Shown: positions 25,001 to 33,373 of the stretch, piece by piece
Position numbering within the stretch: the stretch's first letter is position 1
Layout: every line of letters begins with the position of its first letter
Assembly (NCBI GenBank): GCA_002841975.1
Contig: PHBQ01000009.1
Coordinates: forward strand, 1 to 50,373
DNA from: Candidatus Cloacimonetes bacterium HGW-Cloacimonetes-1
GTDB taxonomy: Bacteria > Cloacimonadota > Cloacimonadia > Cloacimonadales > Cloacimonadaceae
Direction of reading: 5' to 3'
Length of the DNA stretch: 50,373 nucleotides
Notes under the pieces: model-generated
Told to the model about the DNA's origin: nothing
Databases searched by the model: none
Seen by the model: the letters and a program-made list of their open reading frames with translations, nothing else
Position numbers and translations under genes: made by a program

Positions 25001-27601
25001 TCAATTGGACTCCATACCCTCTGTGACATGGATTACTGATCCTTGACCCCAGTCACATTCAGCGCTCAGAATGCCTGTCGGAGCGACAAAGATACGGACT
25101 CCCTCTTCCACTACGACCTTATCACCCAAACTCAAGGAAGCTCCGTCTCCAATATAGATCGATGCATTCTTCTTGATTCTGGTAGCATTTGTGAATGTTA
25201 CATTGATCCCCGGTTTAATAGTGATCTTGCCTTCTAATACCGCTTTGCCGGAGAGCACACAGTTTACCGATACATCCGGGGGAAGGGTTCCACACATTTC
25301 CAGCAGTTTACCATCACCGGGATTGATATCAATTCTGATTTGCGTGTCTTCTGGTCTATATATCTGCCCATCAAATGGATCATACAACCCGATGTGGGAC
25401 CCAAATATAGCTTCAGCTCCGAGAGACGGTACAAAAATCACGGTTTGGCTATCGGCGTCAATGAAGCTGTCATCTACGGGAAGTTGAACTACGGAGTTAT
25501 CTCCACCTGTTCTGAAAACTGCGCGGCGGTTGACCAGCATAAAACTGGGGGATAACTGATCATCACTGTAGTATCCGCACTGGACGTAGCCATTGTAATA
25601 GGGAGTTGGAGCACTCCCTGACGGCGCTGATGTATGCGGATCATGCACTCTCAGATCCTGCAAAAAATAGGGGCTCAGGTTTACTCCCTCAGTGCCACCG
25701 GATGTCATCAAGCAGTCAGCATCTTTCCAATTCTGCTGGCTCAAGTATGGCCCATAAACCGCAATCTTTTGATTGGCTACGCTCAGATGTTCAAAGGCAG
25801 AATCATCCTCGGGAGCGTGGATCCCGGTATAGTGGGATCCGTGCATCAGAGGTGCCAGTCTGTAATATTGCGCAGGGCTCGCTCCATACGGGTACGTCCC
25901 TGCGAGCAGCGCAAAATCCAAGATTCCATCGGCTGAATAGCAGAGCGGTAGCAGTTGGAGGCATTTATTCATACTCCGGGGAGGTTTGAAATATCTCCAC
26001 TGCAGAACGCCATTTGCAGTATCGGGGACATACTCCCCGAATGTTTGAGGTATGTAAATAATCTCGGTTTCTCTTACAGACAAGTCCTGGTTCAATCTCA
26101 CGGCTTGGGCAAGACTCTTATATGTCTTAGTTACAATCCGGTCTATTCTTTTCTGTACAGAAAGGGGATCAGAATCGTTATTCCAGCGGATTAAGTCTGT
26201 CGAGCCCCATTCTGCAAGCGGGTAGGCATCTACTGCTATGGCTCGGGGCTTTGCCTGTGCGAGGAAATTCAAGTAGTGTTCATAAATGTTGCCGTTGGGT
26301 TTTGTTATCCGCGCTCCCTCCAGGTTTATTGCAGTTAGCAACTGCGGACTGTCTTCCGATCCGTACACATTTTCCAGATAGCTTTCCACTTGATCATACA
26401 TCGCAAATTGGCCTTGGAAGGGCTCATCTTTGGTGTAATGATAGATTATATTGTCGCTGTTTGGCTGCGCTAGGATTTGATTCATTCTGGTTTCCAACAT
26501 AGTGAACACGTTGCTGCCGGATTTACTCAATCCCGCTTGGCGATGGTATTCATCTTCCAGCACTATGTAGTCCAGTTCCATCCGTCCATTTCCATGCCAA
26601 TAGATTTCGGGATTGATGTGAAGGAAGAAATCTCCAGCTCCATCTTTGCGTAGCAGATCGCTGGATGAAGCACTGGGAAACTCTATGTAGTATTCAAACA
26701 GTAGATTATTGCCATCTTGATCTGCATCTCTGGGGACGCTGCTATATTTATTGTTATAAATTGTAGTTCCTACTTCCGGATTCACAGGATGCAGATCAAG
26801 TTCTATGTAGTTGGCTGCGTCTTTGGTGTAGTCCATGAATTCGTGTTTACTTGCAATACCCTTCAGTACTTTGAGCTTGATGGTAGCGACTTCCGCCCCC
26901 ACTGTGAGGTCGCTATACTTCATGGCAACTGTGAAGTAAAGCTTGTTGTTTTTTATGTCGGATGGGAGGAATTTCAGATCATACCCGATTGACCGCGGAT
27001 AGGTATGTCCGGGTATTCTCCAGCGAAATCTGGGATTAGATAATGCCAAGCCCGGTTTGTGACCCAAAGCCTCATCACATTCCCACGTATATTGGTTGGA
27101 ATGGTTTCCGGGGCCTCTTCGTTTTCCGCAGGAAGGAGCATGGGCAAATACATAGTTGTACACGTCTCCCAAGCCGGTGGGATCCAGAGCGGTAGTGAGA
27201 TCATCCACAATAAACGTAAACAGGGTGTCATCCGGAGGGGTAAGATCATCAATATAGCGGTACATATACTCTGCTTCCAGTTTCAGATAGTTGCCATATG
27301 TGAGGCTGTGGATGCCCACCTGACCGGATGAAGGATCCCAATATCGGTCTTCCAAAATGGTTTTCACGTCACTTCCCAAAACTGTTAAGGCGGTACCAAG
27401 TCCATTGAGGTCTTGATCTTTGATCGACATTTTTACAGCATTGAAATGACCATCTAAGAGCTTGGTTTTCAGTGTGCTAATATTCGTCCCGGCGCCGGGA
27501 TTCCAGAGATCATACTGCGCGTATGCACCAATCATGAATTCAGTTGCCTGGCAGCTAAGCCATATCAAGGTTAGAAGTACTGCCAAACATACTTTTTTCA
27601 T
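25001..27601 (-). CDS. Large exported protein of unknown function
   Basis: 866 residues. The signal peptide is MKKVCLAVLLTLIWLSCQA; GGAGG stands 6 bp before this ATG, so the longer frame from 27634 is not used. Residues of about 230-330 are beta-rich with WHGNGRMELDY. The middle (about 390-560) has IIYHYTKDEPF, IAVDAYPLAEWG and IIYIPQTFGEYV, strands ending in acidic or aromatic residues that resemble a TIM-barrel glycosidase-like domain; this is only an impression. The C-terminal 100 residues have short repeated strands (GKAVLEGKITIKPGINVTF, then SIYIGDGASLSLGDKVVVEE) typical of a left-handed or bactofilin-like beta-helix. No Por sorting domain is visible. It stands alone. Confidence 0.7.
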   Translation of the reverse strand: MKKVCLAVLLTLIWLSCQATEFMIGAYAQYDLWNPGAGTNISTLKTKLLDGHFNAVKMSIKDQDLNGLGTALTVLGSDVKTILEDRYWDPSSGQVGIHSLTYGNYLKLEAEYMYRYIDDLTPPDDTLFTFIVDDLTTALDPTGLGDVYNYVFAHAPSCGKRRGPGNHSNQYTWECDEALGHKPGLALSNPRFRWRIPGHTYPRSIGYDLKFLPSDIKNNKLYFTVAMKYSDLTVGAEVATIKLKVLKGIASKHEFMDYTKDAANYIELDLHPVNPEVGTTIYNNKYSSVPRDADQDGNNLLFEYYIEFPSASSSDLLRKDGAGDFFLHINPEIYWHGNGRMELDYIVLEDEYHRQAGLSKSGSNVFTMLETRMNQILAQPNSDNIIYHYTKDEPFQGQFAMYDQVESYLENVYGSEDSPQLLTAINLEGARITKPNGNIYEHYLNFLAQAKPRAIAVDAYPLAEWGSTDLIRWNNDSDPLSVQKRIDRIVTKTYKSLAQAVRLNQDLSVRETEIIYIPQTFGEYVPDTANGVLQWRYFKPPRSMNKCLQLLPLCYSADGILDFALLAGTYPYGASPAQYYRLAPLMHGSHYTGIHAPEDDSAFEHLSVANQKIAVYGPYLSQQNWKDADCLMTSGGTEGVNLSPYFLQDLRVHDPHTSAPSGSAPTPYYNGYVQCGYYSDDQLSPSFMLVNRRAVFRTGGDNSVVQLPVDDSFIDADSQTVIFVPSLGAEAIFGSHIGLYDPFDGQIYRPEDTQIRIDINPGDGKLLEMCGTLPPDVSVNCVLSGKAVLEGKITIKPGINVTFTNATRIKKNASIYIGDGASLSLGDKVVVEEGVRIFVAPTGILSAECDWGQGSVIHVTEGMESN

Positions 27602-27761
27602 CTTGCCTCCATCGACGTTTGTGGATGATAACATGCCAGATCTGGTATATCGCAGGCACTATGCCCGGTTTTATTGCGTTCAAGTCCTACAATAGTACTT
27701 TATACACTTCACTATTTTGGTCAAGTACGATTTTCCCCCTCTCCCGTACTGAATTTTGCAT

Positions 27762-27791
27762 TTGACAAAATATGGCTGTAGTGGATATACT
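27762..27791 (+). promoter_or_regulatory. Promoter of trmFO, implying a leaderless transcript
   Basis: TTGACA (27762-27767) and TATACT (27786-27791) are separated by 18 bp, the best sigma-70-like promoter in the window. Transcription should start near 27797-27800, and the trmFO ATG is at 27800. No ribosome binding site stands before the ATG. Confidence 0.65.
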
Positions 27792-27799
27792 GACTTTCT

Positions 27800-29119
27800 A
27801 TGAATGAAAACACTATTAACATTATTGGAGCCGGTCTTGCCGGTTCGGAAGCTGCTCTGCAATTTGCAGCACGGGGCTGGAAAGTCAATCTCTTTGAGAT
27901 GCGTCCCACTGTGACTACAGAGGCGCATGAGACCGGTTTCTGTGCAGAATTGGTGTGTAGCAATTCGCTCAAATCCACCCGTCTGGATACCGGTGCCGGG
28001 CTCTTGAAAGGGGAGATCAATCGTATGGGCTGCCTGCTCCTGGGTATCGCCGCGGAATGCAGCGTTGCCGCCGGACATGCCCTGGCAGTGGATCGCCTGC
28101 TCTTTGCCCAGCGCGTTACCGAAATCATTACAGCCCACCCATCTATCAGTTATATCACAGAGGAAGTGAGTGCACTGCCGGCAGGAAAAACGATCATCGC
28201 CACCGGACCTCTCTCCTCGGATGCCATTATGGAATCGATCCGAGCGCTAATTGGCGCAAATCATCTCTATTTCTTTGATGCCATCGCCCCGATTGTGAGC
28301 ACGGATAGTATAGATTTTTCCAAAATATACAGTAAAGACCGCTACGACAAAGGTGAGCCGGATTATCTGAATAGCCCGTTTGAAAAGACGGATTATCTAG
28401 AATTCGTGGAAGCCTTGAGCAGTGGTGAAAAGCACGAAGCTCACGAGTTTGAAGACAAGTTTTTCCAGAAAGTGGACTTTTCCTTTTATGAGAACTGCAT
28501 CCCGGTCGAGGAAATCGCCCGTCGGGGAGTTGACACCCTGCGTCATGGAGTGATGCGTCCCATGGGGTTGGAAGATCCCAAAACCGGCAGAAAACCTTAT
28601 GGTGTGATGCAATTACGAGCGGAAAATGCCGATCGCACTGCTTATAACATCGTAGGCTGCCAGACCATGCTGCGCTATCCGGAACAAAAGCGCATCTTCC
28701 GCATGATTCCGGGGCTGGAAAATGCCGAGTTCCTGCGCTATGGCTCCATCCATCGTAATTCCTTTCTCGATGCGCCCAAGGTCTTTAACCAAGATTTCAG
28801 TTTAAAAGCCGATCCCGATATCTATGTGGCGGGACAGTTAAGCGGAGTCGAGGGCTATGTCGAATCCATCGCTTCCGGGATGATGATCGCCATGATCATC
28901 TGTGGAGAGATCGAGATTTTACCACCCGAAACGATACTGGGACAGTTGCAACGCCGCTTACTGGATACCGAAGCAAAGCGGATGCAGCCTGTGAATGCAA
29001 ACTTCGGACTGCTCCCGGAGCTGGAGAACACAATCCGGGATAAAAAGAAGAAACGGGAAGCGCTCGCAGAGCGTAGCCTTGCAAGTTTAGAAACCTATTT
29101 ACATACAAGGAGTATATAA
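27800..29119 (+). CDS. trmFO: Folate-dependent tRNA (uracil-54-C5) methyltransferase TrmFO
   Basis: 439 residues, family length. The FAD-binding start is NIIGAGLAGSEAALQFAARG (GAGLAG at 10-15). HETGFCAELVCSNSLKS holds C48 and C53; C53 has the same number as the cysteine bound to flavin/substrate in B. subtilis TrmFO. VGCQTMLRYPEQKR and IPGLENAEFLRYGSIHRN are further family blocks. It makes m5U54 in the tRNA T-loop with methylene-tetrahydrofolate and FAD. The mRNA appears leaderless. Its stop overlaps the next ATG (TAATG), which links it to the two DUF3795 genes. Confidence 0.96.
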   Translation: MNENTINIIGAGLAGSEAALQFAARGWKVNLFEMRPTVTTEAHETGFCAELVCSNSLKSTRLDTGAGLLKGEINRMGCLLLGIAAECSVAAGHALAVDRLLFAQRVTEIITAHPSISYITEEVSALPAGKTIIATGPLSSDAIMESIRALIGANHLYFFDAIAPIVSTDSIDFSKIYSKDRYDKGEPDYLNSPFEKTDYLEFVEALSSGEKHEAHEFEDKFFQKVDFSFYENCIPVEEIARRGVDTLRHGVMRPMGLEDPKTGRKPYGVMQLRAENADRTAYNIVGCQTMLRYPEQKRIFRMIPGLENAEFLRYGSIHRNSFLDAPKVFNQDFSLKADPDIYVAGQLSGVEGYVESIASGMMIAMIICGEIEILPPETILGQLQRRLLDTEAKRMQPVNANFGLLPELENTIRDKKKKREALAERSLASLETYLHTRSI

Positions 29120-29454
29120 TGGCAAAGTTATTATCCGCATGTGGCTTGGATTGCCCCACCTGTGAATGTTACCTGGCGACTATCAGCAATGATCCTGAAC
29201 AGAAAGCGGATATCGCAAAGCGTTGGTCTACCAATTATCATGCCGAGATCAAAGCCGAAGACATTAATTGCGAAGGGTGCATGAGCACCGGTAAGCGTTT
29301 TTCATGGACCGAGCAATGCCCTATCCGCGCTTGTGTCGTAGCCAAAGGCTATGAGAACTGCTCGCAATGTGCAGATTTCCCCTGTCCTACCAATCAGTTT
29401 TTATATGATGCAGTTCCAGCCGCAAAGCTGAACATTGAAGAACTGCGTAAGTAA
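29119..29454 (+). CDS. DUF3795 cysteine-rich protein (first copy)
   Basis: 111 residues with many cysteines in the DUF3795 pattern: CGLDCPTCECYLA at the start, CEGC near 54, CPIRAC, and YENCSQCADFPC. The spacing suggests metal (zinc or Fe-S) binding; the function is unknown. It overlaps trmFO by one base and is followed by a paralogue, with about 35-40% identity by eye. Confidence 0.85.
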   Translation: MAKLLSACGLDCPTCECYLATISNDPEQKADIAKRWSTNYHAEIKAEDINCEGCMSTGKRFSWTEQCPIRACVVAKGYENCSQCADFPCPTNQFLYDAVPAAKLNIEELRK

Positions 29455-29476
29455 CATTCTCAAGAACGAGGTTTTT

Positions 29477-29824
29477 ATGAGTAAACATATGGGACCATGT
29501 GGAATAGATTGCGCCAAATGTGACGCCTTTATCTCCACCCAAACAGGAGACTTAGTCCTCAAGCAAGTGCTGGCCGAAAACTACAAAGCGAGCTTTAAGA
29601 AAGAAATCGCCCTGGAAGATCTGGACTGTGACGGATGTATGGCAGATGGACGCAAGATCGGCTTTTGTGCAGAGTGTACAATACGCGCCTGTGCAGATGG
29701 AAAAGGATATCGTACCTGTGCCGAATGCGGAGAATTTCCTTGCGAGACAGGGAGCTTTATCTGGACTGCAGAATCCAAATCAAAAGCGCTGTTAGAAGAT
29801 ATTCGGGATCAACTGAAGAAATAA
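29477..29824 (+). CDS. DUF3795 cysteine-rich protein (second copy)
   Basis: 115 residues. It has the same cysteine pattern as its neighbour: CGIDCAKCDAF, CDGC, CTIRAC and YRTCAECGEFPC. The start at 29477 is chosen because ACGAGG lies upstream and the first conserved cysteine block follows directly. A tandem duplication is likely. The next gene begins with no gap. Confidence 0.85.
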   Translation: MSKHMGPCGIDCAKCDAFISTQTGDLVLKQVLAENYKASFKKEIALEDLDCDGCMADGRKIGFCAECTIRACADGKGYRTCAECGEFPCETGSFIWTAESKSKALLEDIRDQLKK

Positions 29825-30883
29825 ATGAGTGAGCACGTTATGGACTTCACTGCAGATGATAAACTGTTCCATCTGACTTTCGACAGTATCTATGATGGCG
29901 TGTACATCGTAGATCGTGAACGCAAGATTGTGTTTTGGAACAAGGGAGCCGAAAAGCTCACCGGCTACACTGCGGATGAGGTAAGAGGCCATCGCTGTTC
30001 GGAAGGTATCCTCAATCATATTGATGCCAATGGCACTCTCCTCTGCAGAAATGCCTGTCCCATTGTGGAAGTCATGACCACGGGTATCGAAAACGGCTAT
30101 AAAGTCTATCCCAAGCATAAAAATGGGAAACGCTTTCCGGTCGAGACACACATCTCACCGGTCCGGGATGCTGAAGGCAACATCGTGGGAGCCATTGAGG
30201 TGTTTCGCGATGCCAGCGTGCATGAAGACTATCGCATCCTGCAAGAGAAATTTAATGCCCTGATCAAGAAATACGTATCAGAGCAGACTATGACAGAAGT
30301 GATCATGCGGCTCCACAGTGAGCATACCAGCTTTGATCCCCACCTGGTCGATGTCACTGTGATGTACCTCGATATCGTGCAATTTACCCGGTTCTCGGAG
30401 CATCATAACCCCGGGCAAGTGATTCAAATGCTGAATGATCTCTTTGGCATCTGCGAAGTGATCACCAAGGAAAGCTTGGGTGATATCGACAAATTTATCG
30501 GTGATGCCATCATGGCTGTTTTTGCCGACGCCAATGATGCCATCAACAGCGCACTCAAAATCATCTCTTACGGCTTACCGGAAATGAATAGACTCCGTAG
30601 GGAAAACAACGAACAAGAGATTCATATCCGCATCGGGATCAACAGTGGTATCGTCCTCAAAGGCGATATCGGTACTAGCGACCGCAAAGACCTCACCATT
30701 ATCGGAGATCCCGTTAATACTGCATCCCGCATCGAAAAGCTCGCTCCTCATGACCATATTTTGGTCTCAGAGGCAACTCTTTCACGTTGCAGCGATGTAA
30801 CTGCGAGCAATTTTGATTTCTTTCATGAGCTGGAGATCCGGGGCAAGAGCCAACCCATCAAATTGTTTGTAAACAAAGAATAG
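29825..30883 (+). CDS. PAS-domain class III adenylate/guanylate cyclase
   Basis: 352 residues, no membrane segments. Residues 13-130 form a PAS domain (FDSIYDGVYIVD, FWNKGAEKLTGY) with a cysteine cluster C58, C74, C78 (HRCSEG, LLCRNACP). A short coiled linker leads to the cyclase domain (170-350). Metal ligands D183 (YLDIVQFT) and D227 (DKFIGDAIM), substrate lysine K223, N298 and R302 (VNTASR) are present. The second purine-selecting position is T291 instead of Asp, as in class IIIb cyclases, so cAMP production is likely. The PAS cysteines may sense redox state or metal. It is the last gene of the trmFO operon. Confidence 0.88.
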   Translation: MSEHVMDFTADDKLFHLTFDSIYDGVYIVDRERKIVFWNKGAEKLTGYTADEVRGHRCSEGILNHIDANGTLLCRNACPIVEVMTTGIENGYKVYPKHKNGKRFPVETHISPVRDAEGNIVGAIEVFRDASVHEDYRILQEKFNALIKKYVSEQTMTEVIMRLHSEHTSFDPHLVDVTVMYLDIVQFTRFSEHHNPGQVIQMLNDLFGICEVITKESLGDIDKFIGDAIMAVFADANDAINSALKIISYGLPEMNRLRRENNEQEIHIRIGINSGIVLKGDIGTSDRKDLTIIGDPVNTASRIEKLAPHDHILVSEATLSRCSDVTASNFDFFHELEIRGKSQPIKLFVNKE

Positions 30884-31010
30884 ATCAGCCTTTCAGAGGT
30901 ACTGAAGGGACCATAGAAACAGTGATATATCGCATTTGTTCTATGCCCTTATCCTCTTTTTTCTTGACAAAATTCGTGCCTGCCTTTTTTTGGCTAAACT
31001 TAGTAAATGC

Positions 31011-31086
31011 TGGTCCAGTAACTCAGTGGTAGAGTATCTGCCTTTTAAGTAGAGAGTCGTTGGTTCGAGTCCAACCTGGATCACCA
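31011..31086 (+). tRNA. tRNA-Lys (anticodon TTT)
   Basis: A 7-bp acceptor stem pairs TGGTCCA with TGGATCA. The anticodon stem TCTGC/GTAGA encloses the loop CTTTTAA with anticodon TTT. The T-arm is GGTTCGAGTCC, and CCA is encoded at 31084-31086. TTGACA at 30964 upstream may be a -35 box, but I see no -10 at normal spacing. Confidence 0.93.
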
Positions 31087-31097
31087 TAAAAGTTTGC

Positions 31098-31172
31098 GAC
31101 CCCTTCGTCTATCGGTTAGGACTCAAGATTTTCATTCTTGCAAGAGGGGTTCGACTCCCCTAGGGGTCGCCA
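31098..31172 (+). tRNA. tRNA-Glu (anticodon TTC)
   Basis: The acceptor stem GACCCCT pairs with AGGGGTC, the discriminator is G, and CCA is encoded. The anticodon stem CAAGA/TCTTG encloses TTTTCAT with anticodon TTC. The T-arm is GGGGTTCGACTCCCC. Confidence 0.94.
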
Positions 31173-31200
31173 CTTTATTACTAAGAGCTTTTTTTAATGC

Positions 31201-31276
31201 GTCCTGTTCGTCTAGTGGCCTAGGACTCGTGATTCTCAGTCACGCAACAGGGGTTCGATTCCCCTACGGGATGCCA
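31201..31276 (+). tRNA. tRNA-Glu (anticodon CTC)
   Basis: The anticodon stem CGTGA/TCACG encloses TTCTCAG with anticodon CTC. The acceptor stem GTCCTGT pairs with ACGGGAT (two wobble pairs), then G and encoded CCA. Eight T follow at 31277-31284 and may end the tRNA transcript. With the TTC gene, both Glu codons are served. Confidence 0.93.
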
Positions 31277-31453
31277 TTTTTTTTGCCTACAATTCTGAAA
31301 TCTCAAATCCCCCCCCACATTTGCAAGGACTCCCTTTATGTATTCATATTGATGAGTTGTATGTGAACCGAACATAAATCCCTCCCATAAAGCGGGACAG
31401 TTGTGTTTACGCAAAATGACATCTATTGCTTCTTATAAAGTGTTCGTGTCGTA

Positions 31454-31473
31454 CGCAGATACGAAGGTCTGCG
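31454..31473. repeat. GCAGAT hairpin, third copy
   Basis: CGCAGAT-ACGAAG-GTCTGCG. Six Watson-Crick pairs are kept and the innermost A-T pair became a G-T wobble. It lies in the otherwise empty 277 bp between the tRNAs and the minus-strand terminator. Confidence 0.6.
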
Positions 31474-31483
31474 ATCCGGGCAA

Positions 31484-31509
31484 GAAAAAGGCCGTCGTAA
31501 TGACGGCCC
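31484..31509 (-). terminator. Rho-independent terminator of the minus-strand lipoprotein/ruvX/mltG operon
   Basis: A perfect stem GGCCGTC / GACGGCC (31490-31508) with a 5-nt loop is followed, reading the minus strand, by a run of five T. It lies 45 bp past the LPP20-like gene stop. Confidence 0.85.
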
Positions 31510-31553
31510 TAACAGTTTTATGTGATCCGCCTGTGGCGGGTCTTCAGCTATAT

Positions 31554-32111
31554 TTACTTTGTATTGGCATCCAATTCCTGGAAAGCTTGCGAAGCTTTGA
31601 ATTGATTGTAAAGAGCTTCTTCATTACGGATCTGGTTTGCCATGTTCTTGTTGATTTCTTTCTTGGGAATCCGCATTTGAATCCAAGTCTTAAAACGTTT
31701 TCCGCCTTCTTCTTCGACGATGCGTGTTTCCATCAGGCCAGGCATTACGCCGCTAAAACGAGCTGAAGATATAGCCTTGACCACTTTCTGAGATAGGGCA
31801 AGCACTTGAGGGTCTTTGACGCCGGCTTCTTCTTCATAGTTTTTGATCATGCCTTTGACTTCGGTTTCGACAAATTGAGCTGCTTCCAAGAGTGCGTTTG
31901 CCTTAGCTGCATCCATAGAGACGGTTTCACTCACTTTCGTAGCTTGACCGTAAGTGCATACATAGGCTTCGTCAGTTTGGCTAAACCACCAGGTGGGACG
32001 ATAGATAGTTTCTCCAGAGGGTTTCGCAGCAGTTTTATTTCCGCCACATCCGATCAAGGATATCAGCAAAAATGTAATGAACAGGGCCATAACAATCTTT
32101 GTTGTTTTCAT
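31554..32111 (-). CDS. LPP20-like lipoprotein
   Basis: 185 residues. The signal ends in the lipobox LIGC, so it is a lipoprotein. RPTWWFSQTDEAYVCTYGQATKVS followed by a long helix (DAAKANALLEAAQFVETEVKG) matches the LPP20 fold seen in Helicobacter Lpp20 and many envelope proteins. The function is unknown. The start at 32111 is preferred because GGAGG is spaced correctly for it; ATG 32114 and a frame from 32147 are alternatives. It follows the YfaP-like gene by 16 bp. Confidence 0.78.
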   Translation of the reverse strand: MKTTKIVMALFITFLLISLIGCGGNKTAAKPSGETIYRPTWWFSQTDEAYVCTYGQATKVSETVSMDAAKANALLEAAQFVETEVKGMIKNYEEEAGVKDPQVLALSQKVVKAISSARFSGVMPGLMETRIVEEEGGKRFKTWIQMRIPKKEINKNMANQIRNEEALYNQFKASQAFQELDANTK

Positions 32112-32127
32112 CATTTCCTCCATTGTT

Positions 32128-33291
32128 TTATTGCATCTTTTGTTCATCTTGAATCCATGTCACAGAGTTAATAGGATTGATTACGTGATTTTTGTCAATC
32201 TTAAAAACTTGCCACATATTTCCAGGATGATCTTTTGGCACTTTAAAAGTCTTCAATAACCTGTTTTCGGCATAGATCTGAACCGTGGCATCACTACGTG
32301 AGAGAGCTTTGGAACTGCTATTGCGACGGTTTGAATAATCGTGCACAGCATACAGATATTCCCCGATGGCTGGTTTGTAGATTGTGATAGTTTCTGGTCC
32401 ATAGCCCGTGGTTTTATCCCGATCCAAGAAATCTTTTCCACCGATCAGAACTCTATTTCGGTACCAAATATGAAACGAAGATCCTTCCGGAGTCGGTCCC
32501 AGAAGATGGGCATCCAGATCTGCCGGACGCGAACCCCAAGTCAATACTATCCGATATTCACGCGTTTCCGGAGCCAGGGCAATTACATATTCATGAGGGT
32601 TTTCATCAAAGTTCATCTCCACTGGAAAGCTGGTTCGGATGTAGCCGGGAAGTGAGATATTCATGTTGTAAGCACCAATTTCCACCGGAAATGCCGCATA
32701 ACCCATGCTATCGGTTGCAAAGGACGGAAACCGCTCTTCACCACCGCTGATTTCTACTGTCGCATCGGGAACAGGCTTGCCATTAAGCGCATCCACTACC
32801 ATCGCCAAAATCATCTTTGTGCGTGGATAAAACCGGATCTCCGGATCTATAGCTCCGGAGGCAGCATCAAGGCTAAATACTTTACAGGTAAGGCCATTGC
32901 CCTTTTCAATACTGAAACCACGCAATAGCTTTGTACCACGAAAGACTTCAATCTTGGGTTGGGACCTGCGAATCAAATCCCCATCAGGATTGATATCATC
33001 ATCCACAAATTTGTCCCTGATCCAAAAGCTGAAGTAACCCTCGGTAACATTAATATCAAATCTCTGTACACTTCCCAGGGCCATAGTCTCTCCCAAGGAC
33101 CGGAATTTGCCATCCATGGCGCTGGAAGCTGCGACACCTGATACCGAGGCACTATTTCCGGCGATCACACCGGTCAAGACACCATTGAGTTCTCCTTCCA
33201 TTTCGTCCCATGTTAATACAATATGATATTCTGCCGCGAAGCAGATTCCTAAAGCTGCCAACATTATCAGGATAATAGATAGTCTTTTCAT
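32128..33291 (-). CDS. Exported YfaP-like (DUF2135) protein with duplicated beta domain
   Basis: 387 residues. The signal peptide is LSIILIMLAALGICFA. Residues 22-145 and 246-380 look like two copies of one domain: both open with EY-x-IVLTW and contain an F-x-I/F-W-x-R segment. The second copy (LTWGSRPADLDAHLLGP) is close to DUF2135 of E. coli YfaP. Between them (about 161-235) lies a carboxypeptidase-regulatory-like domain: VVDALNGKPVPDATVEISGG. It is probably an envelope adhesion or assembly factor, but its function is unknown. The start at 33291 has GGAGAT upstream; the frame open from 33459 would run into mltG. Confidence 0.72.
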   Translation of the reverse strand: MKRLSIILIMLAALGICFAAEYHIVLTWDEMEGELNGVLTGVIAGNSASVSGVAASSAMDGKFRSLGETMALGSVQRFDINVTEGYFSFWIRDKFVDDDINPDGDLIRRSQPKIEVFRGTKLLRGFSIEKGNGLTCKVFSLDAASGAIDPEIRFYPRTKMILAMVVDALNGKPVPDATVEISGGEERFPSFATDSMGYAAFPVEIGAYNMNISLPGYIRTSFPVEMNFDENPHEYVIALAPETREYRIVLTWGSRPADLDAHLLGPTPEGSSFHIWYRNRVLIGGKDFLDRDKTTGYGPETITIYKPAIGEYLYAVHDYSNRRNSSSKALSRSDATVQIYAENRLLKTFKVPKDHPGNMWQVFKIDKNHVINPINSVTWIQDEQKMQ

Positions 33292-33308
33292 AATATCTCC
33301 AATATCGG

Positions 33309-33337
33309 GTATAAATTTTCCAGAAACTCTTTTACAA
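33309..33337 (-). promoter_or_regulatory. Putative promoter of the YfaP-like gene
   Basis: On the minus strand TTGTAA (33332-33337) and TTATAC (33309-33314) are 17 bp apart in the 82-bp gap between mltG and the YfaP-like gene. This would give the last two genes their own transcript. Confidence 0.4.
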
Positions 33338-33373
33338 TTCGGACATGTAGCACACACTACTACTACGGATGTG

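Noticed and set aside
30964-31006. Standard promoter for the tRNA cluster (TTGACA with TAAACT)
   Set aside because: The two boxes are 25 bp apart, too far for a normal promoter; the same problem appears before the exonuclease gene (24 bp) and the catabolic operon (22 bp).
31096-31170. tRNA-Glu beginning at the GCGACCC stem
   Set aside because: A 7-bp pairing GCGACCC/GGGTCGC exists, but shifting to GACCCCT/AGGGGTC gives the standard tRNA-Glu acceptor stem with discriminator G and encoded CCA.
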